64,000 nt of DNA from Corynebacterium accolens. Lineage in GTDB: Bacteria; Actinomycetota; Actinomycetes; Mycobacteriales; Mycobacteriaceae. Every line of letters begins with the position of its first letter. The stretch's first letter is position 1. The translations under genes and the position numbers were made by a program. The DNA is taken from the NCBI RefSeq assembly GCF_023520795.1, contig NZ_CP046605.1, forward strand, positions 372,001 to 436,000. The letters run 5' to 3'. Below the pieces are notes generated by a model, which saw only the letters and a program-made list of their open reading frames with translations, made no database searches and was not told the origin of the DNA. Positions 1 to 7,873 of the stretch are shown one piece after another.

Positions 1-2
1 CC

Positions 3-122
3 GAGGTGGCATTGGGCTCTCAAGTCGAACCAATTCAGTTAACTTTGTTGATGCTCATTGTGGCAATAACCATAAGCCAAGCACTGTGGGGAACACGGAA
101 AAATGAAAATATTAGTAGTTGA
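3..122 (+). CDS. C-terminal end of a membrane protein (partial, 5' end outside window)
   Basis: A frame open from the window edge encodes 39 residues and stops at TGA 120-122. It contains one strongly hydrophobic segment (about residues 11-28, TLLMLIVATITISQAL) followed by a short charged tail. That fits the last transmembrane helix of a transporter or other integral membrane protein. The stop overlaps the ATG at 103 of the ATP-grasp remnant by 20 nt, which suggests translational coupling. The family cannot be named from this fragment. Confidence 0.45.
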   Translation, partial: EVALGSQVEPIQLTLLMLIVAITISQALWGTRKNENISS

Positions 123-306
123 TGATTCTTCAAGTGGCGCCGATCTGGTGGCAACCCTGCGCCAAAAAAAGGGACGTAGAGGTTGCTACTGCTAACCCGC
201 CGTATGCCATCTCAGCTAACGAAGACGGGAGCATTTCCGATCCATGGGCCCTGGCCCTACTCCGGGAATGTAGCCAAGAAAAATTTGACCTTGTTGTGCC
301 GGGAAG
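103..306 (+). pseudogene. N-terminus of an ATP-grasp ligase, frameshifted and cut by an IS
   Basis: ATG 103 opens MKILVVDDSSSGADLVATLR, a pre-ATP-grasp Rossmann-like start (hydrophobic strand, then SSG). This frame stops at TAA after about 30 codons. The next frame resumes with VEVATANPPYAISANEDGS and ends in KFDLVVPGSEVP, typical of the first 70-80 residues of carboxylate-amine ligases. Reading therefore needs a one-base shift near 165-180. The gene is then interrupted at 307 by the inverted repeat of an IS3-family element, so the ATP-binding domain is missing. The membrane-protein end upstream and the FAD/NAD(P)-binding gene beyond the ISs suggest a former small biosynthetic locus. That link is inference. 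Confidence 0.6.
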
Positions 307-328
307 TGAAGTGCCCCGAGTTTTGTTC

Positions 329-1290
329 CTAGGCATTTGCCTTGTTTTCCATTATTGCCTGTGGCGGGTTCTGCTTCCAAAATTCGGTTTCGACCTCGAC
401 CGGGGTTCGGTATCCCAGGCTTTGGTGGAGCCTTGTCTCGTTCCACCATGACACCCACTCGAACGTCGCGATTTCTACCTCGACAACGTCATCCCACCTG
501 CGGGTATGAATCAACTCACCTCTTGTGAGGGGCCGTTAACGTTTTCAGCCAGAGCATTGTCATAGGAATCACCAACAGTCCCGGTGGAAGCGATAATGCC
601 GTGCTGGGCAAGTCGCTCGTTGTAGACCACGCTGACGTACTGTGAGCCGTGATCCGAATGGTGAATGAGACCTGTTGTTTCTTCAGCACACACGATCGCC
701 TGGTTGAGAGCTTGCAGCGGCAGTGCTTCGGTGCGCATCGAGTCTGATAACGCCCACCCAACGATCCGTCGGGAGTAAACGTCGGTGACAAACGCGGTGT
801 ACACAAAGCCTTTCTTCGTGCGCATATACGTAATGTCGGCCACCCACAGTTTATTTGGGCCTTGAGCTTTGAACTCACGCTCAACCAAGTCCGGGCGCAG
901 ATCAGGCACGTTAGCTTTTCGGGTTGTAATCGGTGATCCGCCTTTGCCTTTGCCAGAAACACCGGCCAGGCGCATCAGTCGGGCGGTTTGTTCACGACCG
1001 ATATCGATTCCGTCACGGCGAAGAGCATGCCACATTTTCCGCACACCGTAAACACCGTAATTATCCCGATGAACAGCACTAATGCGTTCAACTAGAACAG
1101 CATCACGAAGGCGACGAGCACTTAACCCCTCGGGCTTTGGACTGGCGATAACCACGCGGGGTGATAAACCCACCAGTTCGGCTATTTTTCAACGTCTTAC
1201 AAATGAACTCGGGCAGAGAAACGATTCCGGTATTCATCGATGAACCGGATCATTTCTTAACGTTTCGGGTCGAGTCATGAGGCGAAAAAA
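329..1290 (-). pseudogene. IS3-family transposase OrfB, broken by several frameshifts
   Basis: The central part (511-1173) carries the rve/DDE integrase core: WVADITYMRTKKGFVYTAF with the first Asp, then SRRIVGWALSDSM and HHSDHGSQYVS with the second Asp, then DSYDNALAE with the Glu. The C-terminal part, LIHTRRWDDVVEVEIATF to LGYRTPVEVE, continues in another frame (329-514). The N-terminus (MIRFIDEYRNRF near 1230) lies in a third frame and hits a stop. At least two indels separate the pieces, so no functional OrfB or OrfAB fusion can be made. Confidence 0.85.
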
Positions 1291-1568
1291 GCCGAGGCAG
1301 CCTTCAGCAGCTCATTAGTATCGCGTAGCTGGTGATTTTCGCGGCGTAGCCTGGCATTTTCGGCGGCCAAATCTTCACACACAGGTTCTGGGGTGTTTCC
1401 TGCACGGCGGGCAGGCTTAAGTCCATTGACGAGCTGTGTGCCATGAAACCCCAACTTTGCAGCTACTGCCTGGCACGCGGGGCGCATTGACATGTTTTCC
1501 GCCACGATGCGGTCCTCTACAAGACGGACCACACGGTCGTTTGCATCTTGGTCAAATTTTCTTGGCAT
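1275..1568 (-). CDS. IS3-family transposase OrfA
   Basis: 97 residues starting MPRKFDQDANDRVVRLVED, an N-terminal helix-turn-helix, and ending in the leucine-zipper-like AENARLRRENHQLRDTNELL expected of IS3 OrfA. It provides the DNA-binding part of the OrfAB transposase in this family. The segment after FHGTQLVNGLK departs from the usual WVRQA core, so the protein may be damaged. Its partner orfB is broken, so the element is probably immobile unless helped in trans. Confidence 0.75.
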   Translation of the reverse strand: MPRKFDQDANDRVVRLVEDRIVAENMSMRPACQAVAAKLGFHGTQLVNGLKPARRAGNTPEPVCEDLAAENARLRRENHQLRDTNELLKAASAFFAS

Positions 1569-2088
1569 GTTCCAGATTTTCCCATCTACTCAAACGGAAC
1601 AAAACCTGGGACACTTCAAAGATGGTCTTTATTCTTGCACCAATAAGGGCATCGGAACACATCTTTAACCTGCGTTTTTTACGGGTGCTCACCCACTTGT
1701 AAAACGAGGAACGATTCAGCTTTAACACGTGGCACATCCGCTTGACCGAGTATGCGGTTCGGTGGTCATAGACAAACTGGAAGCGGATCACCAGTGAGTC
1801 TCTTCGGTAAAATACTTCGCGGCCTTGCGCAGAATATCGCGTTCTTCGCGCAGTTTAGAGACTTCTGTTTCTAGCTGGCGGATTCGCTAAGAATCAGTCG
1901 TCTCCTGGGCTTTATCGTGCACGGCTTTTATGCGGGCACGTTTGCCCGTGCCGTATTTCTTGACCCAAGAATGTAGCGAGGCTCGGTTGATGCCGAGTTC
2001 GGCTAATGCTGAGTTCAGCGAGAGGCCCTCATTGTTCCTTATAGAGGGCCACGGCATCGCGTTTGAACTGTTCGGAGTACCTGGACAT
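1552..2088 (-). pseudogene. Second IS3-family transposase relic (orfA plus 5' end of orfB)
   Basis: On the minus strand, ATG 2088 opens MSRYSEQFKRDAVALYKEQ, the N-terminus of an IS3 OrfA. A frameshift near 2030 and an in-frame TAG near 1890 interrupt it. The remainder reads SALAELGINRASLHSWVKKY and later LRKAAKYFTEETHW, ending with TGA overlapped by GTG 1791. From GTG 1791 orfB begins VIRFQFVYDHRTAYSVKRMC and is lost after ARIKTIFE, where the neighbouring IS end lies. It is distinct from the IS at 307-1618. Confidence 0.8.
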
Positions 2089-2160
2089 GGTGGTAGATTA
2101 CCAATCTTGCCAGCCCGACTGGGCTGGATATCAGGTGTCCACCAAATGGGGGTCAGGTCC
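1619..2160. mobile_element. Truncated IS3-family element
   Basis: The remaining outer end is near 2135-2160 and reads GGACCTGACCCCCATTTGG on the minus strand, the kind of terminus that recurs at 17,239-17,280. The other end is missing; the copy stops at the inverted repeat of the younger IS at 1618. It holds the orfA/orfB relic described separately. Confidence 0.6.
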
Positions 2161-2246
2161 GAACGCAGATAAACATAACCTGCCTCAGCATGGGGCTAGG
2201 AGTATGAATCCTGGGCTCCTCTGAACGGAACTGCTAACAGCGTAAT

Positions 2247-2266
2247 GGGCAGGCGGTTGCCTGCCC
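2247..2266 (-). terminator. Hairpin downstream of the FAD/NAD(P)-binding gene
   Basis: GGGCAGGC-GGTT-GCCTGCCC is a perfect 8-bp stem with a 4-nt loop, 13 nt after the stop codon of the minus-strand gene. The U-tract on that strand is weak, so termination efficiency is uncertain. Confidence 0.5.
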
Positions 2267-2278
2267 CCTCGCTGCTAG

Positions 2279-4258
2279 CTACGTTTGCTCGGCGAGTGCT
2301 ACCTGTGCCGCGTGCACGGCGGCCTTATCGGCTTCCTGGATGAACCACGAATCGGTGCCCGGAATGGGCGGGGCCAAGGTGGTATCCGGGTACTCGGCGT
2401 GGGCGGGGATTCCCACGAGGTGCAGGCGCTTATCCACCGTGCCGTCGGCGTTGTGGACCTGGCGGGTATCGGGGTCCTCAGCAGGCGAGCCGGTGGGCAC
2501 CTCGATGCCATCGCTTGCGGTTTCCGTAAACGCGCGCACGCGCCCGGATTCTACAAGCGAGCGCATGAAGGAATCGTGCGGGGTGCGGCGGATATCGGGC
2601 TTGTGCACCCAGGCATCGAGAAGCGTCGTGCCCGGGATGCGCTTGCCGCCAGAGGCGCTGGAGCTGATGGTCCATTCCCCGGCGTCGGCATTCGTGCCCA
2701 AGACGGGGTTGCCGCCGACGAAGCTGACGATGCCGGCATCGACAAGCGCCAGCAATTGCTGCGTGCGGAAGGGTGGCGGGCCGGAGCACGTGGTCTGGCC
2801 CAAGGAAATGGCCTTATCGAACATGTGGTGGCGCGACTCCAAGGTATAGCGGCCCTCGGCGCCGAGGACCTGGGTGGGTTTGCGGGAGAAACCGACCGAC
2901 CACAGGGCGGCGCGCACCGGACTATCCGGGCCTTTTTGGGCCTCTGCCAGGTCCTCGCACAGGCTCTGCACGATGTGCTGGGTGAGCTCCTGCTGGCTGG
3001 AAAAATCCTCCGTAAGCAGGTGCATCCAGCGCAGCAGGCTGAAATCCTTGGTGGTATGGCGCGCAATGACCTCATCGAGCTGGGCCAGGCCGTTATAGGC
3101 CACGCCTGCATCTACCGGGGTGGCATCCAGCGCAGCGATGATCTCCTCGCGGGAGGCGCGCAGGCTCTCCGGCTCGACGCGGGCGAGGGTATCGATATAG
3201 GCCTGGTAGGCATCGCGGGCGACCGCAGGCCACACTTCGGTGTCATAGTTGATGGAGCGCGCGCCCGTGCGGTGGGATAGCTCGGCAACGACCTTCTTTA
3301 GGCGCGGGATCTCCGCGGCCGGTGGGAGGGAGTCTTCATCGGATTGCGGTAGGAAGGGATAGCCGCGCCGGGAAGCAGCCGCAAAGGTGGGCTCGGTACC
3401 AGTAGCCTCATAGCGCATGCCCCAAGGCTTGGAGGAATCCTCGACGAACTTGCCGCCGCGGCCCACGGTGGACAGGATGAGGATATCGAAAAAGCCCATG
3501 CCAAGCCCGCGCACGAGGACCTTCTCGTTGTCCTTGATGGAGTCAATACCCTGGTCAATGGGGTTATCGGCGCGAATCCAGCGCAGGCTGGGGTTTTCTT
3601 CCAAGGTCTTTAAGATCCACCGCTCGTTTTCGGTATAGCCTTGGTTTTGCCAGCCGGTGACCGCCAAGGTGGAGCCGGCCTCAACAGTGGTGTCGTTATT
3701 GAGGTGCAAAACATCCGCGCCATCGCGGGATTCAATATCCACCACGCGGGCGTGGTGTTGCTTGACCTCAACCCACTCCGGTACGTCCTGCAAGACGGAG
3801 CGGAAGACCCACAGGATGTAGTGGCCGTAGAGCGCGCGCGGCAAATAGGATTCGGGACGCAATTTCTCCAGCTCTGCGCGGCCGAATTCTTCAAGCACCT
3901 GCGGATCGAGCGGATGGGCGGCGACGTAATCGCGGGCGCCGGGGGACACGTGGGCATCGCCAAGCGTCAGGCGTATCCACTCGTAGATGGTGGGGCCTTC
4001 AACCACCGGGGCCTCCACCGTGGAGTTGGTCTCAGAAAACAGCGTCATGCCGTGCGCGAAGGTATTCATGCACAGGTATTTGGGCTGGTTGATATCCCAA
4101 ATCTTGCCGCCGCCGTGTTGCGCGTCATCGATAAGGTGCAGCGTCAGCTTTTCTGGTGGGTGGGACACAGTATTGAGTTGTGCCACGAGGCGCTCGAGGA
4201 CGGAAATGCCGCGGGGGCCAAGTCCAATCAGCGCGATGGATGAAGTGTTATCGGTCAA
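2279..4258 (-). CDS. FAD/NAD(P)-binding protein (NAD_binding_9 type)
   Basis: 659 residues. A dinucleotide-binding fold opens at residues 8-24 (IALIGLGPRGISVLERL, G12-x-G14-P-x-G17), followed by HLIDDAQHGGGKIWDINQP and by a second nucleotide-binding-like stretch, VLVRGLGMGFFDILILS. This matches the large FAD/NAD(P)-binding family annotated as pfam13454, members of which often sit beside ATP-grasp or non-ribosomal biosynthetic genes. The substrate is unknown. The start chosen is TTG 4258, just before the GxGPxG fold. An AGAAGG element lies about 14 nt upstream. The gene is transcribed alone and away from the UvrA-like gene. The ATP-grasp relic at 103-306 may be a former partner (inference). 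Confidence 0.75.
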   Translation of the reverse strand: MTDNTSSIALIGLGPRGISVLERLVAQLNTVSHPPEKLTLHLIDDAQHGGGKIWDINQPKYLCMNTFAHGMTLFSETNSTVEAPVVEGPTIYEWIRLTLGDAHVSPGARDYVAAHPLDPQVLEEFGRAELEKLRPESYLPRALYGHYILWVFRSVLQDVPEWVEVKQHHARVVDIESRDGADVLHLNNDTTVEAGSTLAVTGWQNQGYTENERWILKTLEENPSLRWIRADNPIDQGIDSIKDNEKVLVRGLGMGFFDILILSTVGRGGKFVEDSSKPWGMRYEATGTEPTFAAASRRGYPFLPQSDEDSLPPAAEIPRLKKVVAELSHRTGARSINYDTEVWPAVARDAYQAYIDTLARVEPESLRASREEIIAALDATPVDAGVAYNGLAQLDEVIARHTTKDFSLLRWMHLLTEDFSSQQELTQHIVQSLCEDLAEAQKGPDSPVRAALWSVGFSRKPTQVLGAEGRYTLESRHHMFDKAISLGQTTCSGPPPFRTQQLLALVDAGIVSFVGGNPVLGTNADAGEWTISSSASGGKRIPGTTLLDAWVHKPDIRRTPHDSFMRSLVESGRVRAFTETASDGIEVPTGSPAEDPDTRQVHNADGTVDKRLHLVGIPAHAEYPDTTLAPPIPGTDSWFIQEADKAAVHAAQVALAEQT

Positions 4259-4279
4259 CGCGGAGCCCTACCTTCTAGC

Positions 4280-4322
4280 TTATAGACCAAGCGGAATTGT
4301 CATAATAGACAATGAAGTCTAT
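4280..4322. promoter_or_regulatory. Palindromic ATAGAC/GTCTAT operator-like sites
   Basis: ATAGAC-AATGAA-GTCTAT (4305-4322) is a perfect 6-bp inverted repeat, and a further TATAGACC lies at 4280. They sit between 22 and 64 bp upstream of the minus-strand FAD gene, where a promoter with -10 TATAAG-like sequence would be. A regulator-binding role is plausible but not shown. Confidence 0.3.
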
Positions 4323-4508
4323 CAGTTGGGGCGCTGGCTAAATATGCATCCACTGTGGCTCCGCGGTGGCAGGGCGCGCTCGCCAGCCGGAACACCCCGG
4401 GCAGGCGTGAAATTAATTCTTGGGCGGGCTGAGTGGTAGACAGATCGGTAGGCAATGCGCGGCGGGGGTGGCGGGCCGAAGCGTTGCCTTAGGAAGCTGG
4501 TGCGCGGG

Positions 4509-4514
4509 TAGGAT
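4509..4514 (+). promoter_or_regulatory. -10 element TAGGAT for a leaderless UvrA-like transcript
   Basis: TAGGAT is followed by 7 nt and then ATG 4522, so transcription would begin at or next to the start codon. No Shine-Dalgarno sequence precedes the ATG. The same spacing is seen at the siderophore-binding gene and the photolyase gene. Confidence 0.5.
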
Positions 4515-4521
4515 TGTGGTC

Positions 4522-6936
4522 ATGACAATCAAGGTTCGCGATGCCCACTTACATAACCTGCGCAACGTCGATGTGGATATGCCGCGCGGCCAACTCGTGG
4601 CGGTGACGGGAGTCTCCGGTTCCGGAAAGTCTTCCCTGGCCTTTGGCACCATTCACGGGGAAGGGCAGCGCCGCTACCTGGAATCGGTGGCGCCGTTTGC
4701 GCGCCGGCTCATTAGCTCCGCGGTGGACCCACAGGTAAGCCAGGTAGAGGGCTTGCCGCCCACGGTGGCGCTGCAGCAATCCACCTCCGGCGGCGGGGCG
4801 CGCTCCACGGTGGGCACGGTCTCCGCACTGTCTAATAGCGTGCGCTTGTTGTACTCGCGCGCCGGGGATAACCCTGAGGGGCTCTACTCGGATGCCTTTT
4901 CACCAAATACCCCAGAGGGCATGTGCCCGCAGTGCCAGGGCGCGGGCGTGGTGCACGAGCCCACCGAGCAATCGATGGTGCCCGATCCCACCTTGTCCAT
5001 TGAGCAAGGCGCCATTAAGGCCTGGCCCGGTGCATGGGCCGGGAAGAATTTCCACGATATCCTCATGAACTTAGGCTATGACCTGGATTCGCCCTGGCAG
5101 GACCTGCCGCAGGAAGACCGCGACTGGATCCTATTTACAGAAGAACGCCCCGTGGTCACCGTAAAACCGCTGCGCGGTGCGGACCAGATCCAGCGCAATT
5201 ATGAGGGCACGTGGCGCTCGGTGGCCAGCTACCTCACCAAGACGCTGCAGGAGACCCAATCGGAATCGCTGCGCAAGCGCACGTTGTCCTTCATGGAATC
5301 CCGCGAGTGCGATACCTGCCACGGCCGCCGGTTGAACCCGCGGGCGCTCAAGGTGACGTATGCGGGAATGAGCATCGATAAGCTGGGTGCCCTGCCGCTG
5401 GATCGGGTCTACGAGGTACTCAGCGCGCAGGAACCGGAGGAAAACTCCGCTGAGGATCTGCTGCTCAAGCAGGTGTTGCCGGCGCTGACCTCCGCCCTGG
5501 AGCTGGGGCTGGCGCACCTCAGCCTGGACCGGCCCACCCAGAGCCTTTCGGCGGGCGAATTGCAGCGCATTCGGCTCGCCGCCCAGCTGCGTTCTGGCCT
5601 CTTTGGCGTGGCGTATGTGCTCGATGAGCCGTCTGCCGGCCTGCACCCCGATGAGCGCGGGGCTGTGCTGGATATGTGCCGCCGGTTTATTGACGCCGGC
5701 AATTCGGTGCTGCTGGTAGAACACGATATGGATCTGGTGGCCCAGGCGGATTGGCTCGTGGACGTTGGCCCCTACGCCGGCGAGGGCGGCGGCAAGGTGG
5801 TCTATTCCGGTCCGGTCGAGGACTACGACGCCGATACCCCTACCGCCCGCGCGTTGGCGCAGCGTGAGCTCGCGCTTGCCGATGCCCCCCGTACCCCCTC
5901 CAACCACCTCCGCCTCCACGGCATTTCTGCGCGCAGCATCGACGGGCTCGATGTGGACTTTGGCCTGGGGCAATTTACCGCGGTGGCCGGTGTATCGGGT
6001 TCCGGCAAGTCGACGCTGGTAAGCACCGTGCTGGCAGAAACCCTCAAGGAATCCGCCACCGCCGTGGCGGATGAGGATAAAGACGATGCAGACGAGGGCG
6101 GCCACGAATTCTCCCTTGCCGGGGTAGAGGGCCTGGATAAGGTCTCCCGGCTGGTGCAGATTTCCCAAAAGCCCATTGGCCGCACCCCGCGTTCCACGCT
6201 GGCCACCTATACCGGCCTTTTCGATAACGTGCGCAAGCTTTTTGCCTCCACCCCGGAGGCCAAGGAGCGCAAGTGGACGGTCTCGCGCTTTTCCTACAAC
6301 GTAAAGCAGGGTCAGTGCCCTACCTGCGGTGGCGCCGGAAAAATCGAGGTAGAACTGGTCTTTTTGCCGGGGTCCTATACCACCTGCCCGCAATGTGGCG
6401 GCGCCCGCTTCAACGATGAGACCCTCGAGGTGACCTGGCATGGGCGCAGCATCGCAGAGGTGCTGGAGCTTACCGTGGATGAGGCCGCCGAATTCTTTGC
6501 CGAGGAACCAAAGATCCACCGCGCCATCGCCACGCTGCAGGCCGTGGGCCTGGGCTACCTCCGCTTGGGGCAAGGCGCGCCGGAGCTTTCCGGCGGCGAG
6601 GCGCAGCGCATCAAGCTCGCCACGGAGTTGCAGCGCTCCCGCAATTCGCGGCGCGGGCACACCGTCTACATGCTGGACGAGCCCACCACGGGCCTGCACC
6701 CGGCCGATATTGCCCTGCTCAATGCGGAGCTGCACAAGCTTGTCGATGCCGGGCATACCGTGATCGTCATCGAGCACGATCTCAACGTTTTGGCCAGCGC
6801 GGACCGCATCATTGAGATGGGCCCCGGAGCCGGTGCGGACGGCGGGCAGATCATCGCGGATGCCACCCCAAGCCAGCTGGCCGCGGAAGATACCGCGACC
6901 GGCCGGGCGCTGCGGGCGCGCCAGCGTCAGAGCTAG
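4522..6936 (+). CDS. UvrA-like excinuclease/ABC ATPase
   Basis: 804 residues. Two ABC ATPase halves are visible: Walker A GVSGSGKSSLAFGTI near residue 33, a zinc-finger-like CPQCQGAG, a second Cys pair CDTCHGRR, signature LSAGELQRIRLAAQL with YVLDEPSAGLHP; then GVSGSGKSTLVSTVL, CPTCGGAGKIEVELVF with CPQCGGARF, signature LSGGEAQRIKLATEL and YMLDEPTTGLHP. It is shorter than canonical UvrA (about 940-950 residues), which suits the second class of UvrA-like proteins associated with DNA-damage or drug tolerance. Whether it takes part in UvrABC repair is not evident here. ATG 4522 is preferred to the upstream in-frame start at 4420 because translation MTIKVRDAHLHNLRNVDVD matches the family start and a -10 sits 7 nt before it. 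Confidence 0.85.
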   Translation: MTIKVRDAHLHNLRNVDVDMPRGQLVAVTGVSGSGKSSLAFGTIHGEGQRRYLESVAPFARRLISSAVDPQVSQVEGLPPTVALQQSTSGGGARSTVGTVSALSNSVRLLYSRAGDNPEGLYSDAFSPNTPEGMCPQCQGAGVVHEPTEQSMVPDPTLSIEQGAIKAWPGAWAGKNFHDILMNLGYDLDSPWQDLPQEDRDWILFTEERPVVTVKPLRGADQIQRNYEGTWRSVASYLTKTLQETQSESLRKRTLSFMESRECDTCHGRRLNPRALKVTYAGMSIDKLGALPLDRVYEVLSAQEPEENSAEDLLLKQVLPALTSALELGLAHLSLDRPTQSLSAGELQRIRLAAQLRSGLFGVAYVLDEPSAGLHPDERGAVLDMCRRFIDAGNSVLLVEHDMDLVAQADWLVDVGPYAGEGGGKVVYSGPVEDYDADTPTARALAQRELALADAPRTPSNHLRLHGISARSIDGLDVDFGLGQFTAVAGVSGSGKSTLVSTVLAETLKESATAVADEDKDDADEGGHEFSLAGVEGLDKVSRLVQISQKPIGRTPRSTLATYTGLFDNVRKLFASTPEAKERKWTVSRFSYNVKQGQCPTCGGAGKIEVELVFLPGSYTTCPQCGGARFNDETLEVTWHGRSIAEVLELTVDEAAEFFAEEPKIHRAIATLQAVGLGYLRLGQGAPELSGGEAQRIKLATELQRSRNSRRGHTVYMLDEPTTGLHPADIALLNAELHKLVDAGHTVIVIEHDLNVLASADRIIEMGPGAGADGGQIIADATPSQLAAEDTATGRALRARQRQS

Positions 6937-7011
6937 CATTTCCTCGGTTCGGCGCTGGCATCTGGGAGATTCCCTGGGATCTCACAGGAAAATGATGTAC
7001 ATCTGGTAGGC

Positions 7012-7764
7012 ATGACAAATAATGGCTTTGGTGAAAACGGTTCCAATAGCCGAAAAGGCTCTCATGATGATGGCCGCGGCACTGACGAGACCCGCCAGTG
7101 GTCTGGCCCGGCCGAGGATGCCACGCGCCAGATAGGCCGCGTCCCAGATAATGCGGCCGGTAACGCCCGCAACCAGCGCCCACAGCAGTATTTCCCGGGC
7201 GCGCAGCAGCCGCAGAATGAGACGCGGCAATTCGACGCGAACGCCGATTACCAGCAGAATTACCAACAAAACTACCAGCAGCCCGGCGGGCAGTATGGCC
7301 AGCAGTACGGTCAACAACAGTATGGCCAGCAACAATACGCCCAGCAGCAGTATGAGCCGGTGCCATCAGACTATGACCCGGATCAGCGCGGTAGGGGAAA
7401 GAAGAAAAACGGCGCGATGGCCGGGGTCTTTGCCGCCATCGCCGTGGTTGCCATCTTGGCGGCGGGCGCCCTGTTCTTCTTGTGGCGCAATGCCGCGAGC
7501 GATGCCGATAAGCCGGCGCCAGAACCGGTGACGGAAACTACGACCACGCAGGTGCCCACCACGGTGACCGAAACCGAGGATGCGGGACCCGGTATTTCTG
7601 AGCGTTTGCGCAATCTGCCGAACCTGCAAGACGATCTCCCCGAAGATATTCCTACCGAGCTGCCACCGGAAATTCAGGACCGCCTGGAAGAAGGCGATGA
7701 CCTCGACGTGGAGCGCCTCTTGCGGGATCTCTTTGGCAATAGCGGCAACCAGCAGCAGGGCTAA
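7012..7764 (+). CDS. Single-pass membrane protein with Q/N/Y-rich cytoplasmic domain
   Basis: 250 residues. Residues 1-75 are polar. About residues 76-120 are a low-complexity run of Gln, Tyr, Asn and Gly (repeats of YQQN and QYGQQ), followed by a basic patch RGRGKKKNG. One transmembrane segment follows (AGVFAAIAVVAILAAGALFF), then a Thr-rich stretch TETTTTQVPTTVTETE and an acidic tail rich in Leu/Pro/Glu. The basic patch before the helix predicts N-in, C-out. No family is recognised. It lies between the UvrA-like gene and menD on the same strand but with no evident shared operon. Confidence 0.7.
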   Translation: MTNNGFGENGSNSRKGSHDDGRGTDETRQWSGPAEDATRQIGRVPDNAAGNARNQRPQQYFPGAQQPQNETRQFDANADYQQNYQQNYQQPGGQYGQQYGQQQYGQQQYAQQQYEPVPSDYDPDQRGRGKKKNGAMAGVFAAIAVVAILAAGALFFLWRNAASDADKPAPEPVTETTTTQVPTTVTETEDAGPGISERLRNLPNLQDDLPEDIPTELPPEIQDRLEEGDDLDVERLLRDLFGNSGNQQQG

Positions 7765-7859
7765 CCAGCGGTACCGGATATAGGCAGGGCGGCGGCGCGG
7801 CACGGCAAGGCGCGGCGGGAATGCCATTTGCCGATTGCCAGCCGCTGCGCCGCAGTAGG

Positions 7860-7865
7860 TAAAAT
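7860..7865 (+). promoter_or_regulatory. -10 element TAAAAT for menD
   Basis: TAAAAT followed by 8 nt and ATG 7874 suggests a leaderless menD mRNA. No clear Shine-Dalgarno is present. Confidence 0.4.
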
Positions 7866-7873
7866 CTGGCAGC

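Larger units (their letters stand above)
307..1618. mobile_element. IS3-family insertion sequence with both inverted repeats
   Basis: The left end TGAAGTGCCCCGAGTTTTG (307 on) and the right end, which reads TGAAGTGTCCCAGGTTTTG inward on the minus strand (to 1618), form 23-bp imperfect inverted repeats ending in GTTCC. The 1312-bp span holds an orfA and a frame-broken orfB on the minus strand, the IS3 arrangement. AAG lies immediately outside both ends (304-306 and 1619-1621), matching a 3-bp target duplication. The left flank is an ATP-grasp gene and the right flank is another IS3 relic. Confidence 0.85.

Noticed and set aside
329-1568. Programmed frameshifting as the explanation for all breaks in the IS3 transposase
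   Set aside because: IS3 elements use one slip between orfA and orfB. Here extra breaks occur inside orfB, near its start and near its end, so decay or sequencing error is more likely.
2285-3280. 331-codon plus-strand frame under the FAD/NAD(P)-binding gene
   Set aside because: It is a shadow frame; the minus strand carries the Rossmann motifs.
5131-6939. 602-codon frame antisense to the UvrA-like gene
   Set aside because: It lies fully under an ABC ATPase with all motifs present and has no recognisable domain of its own.
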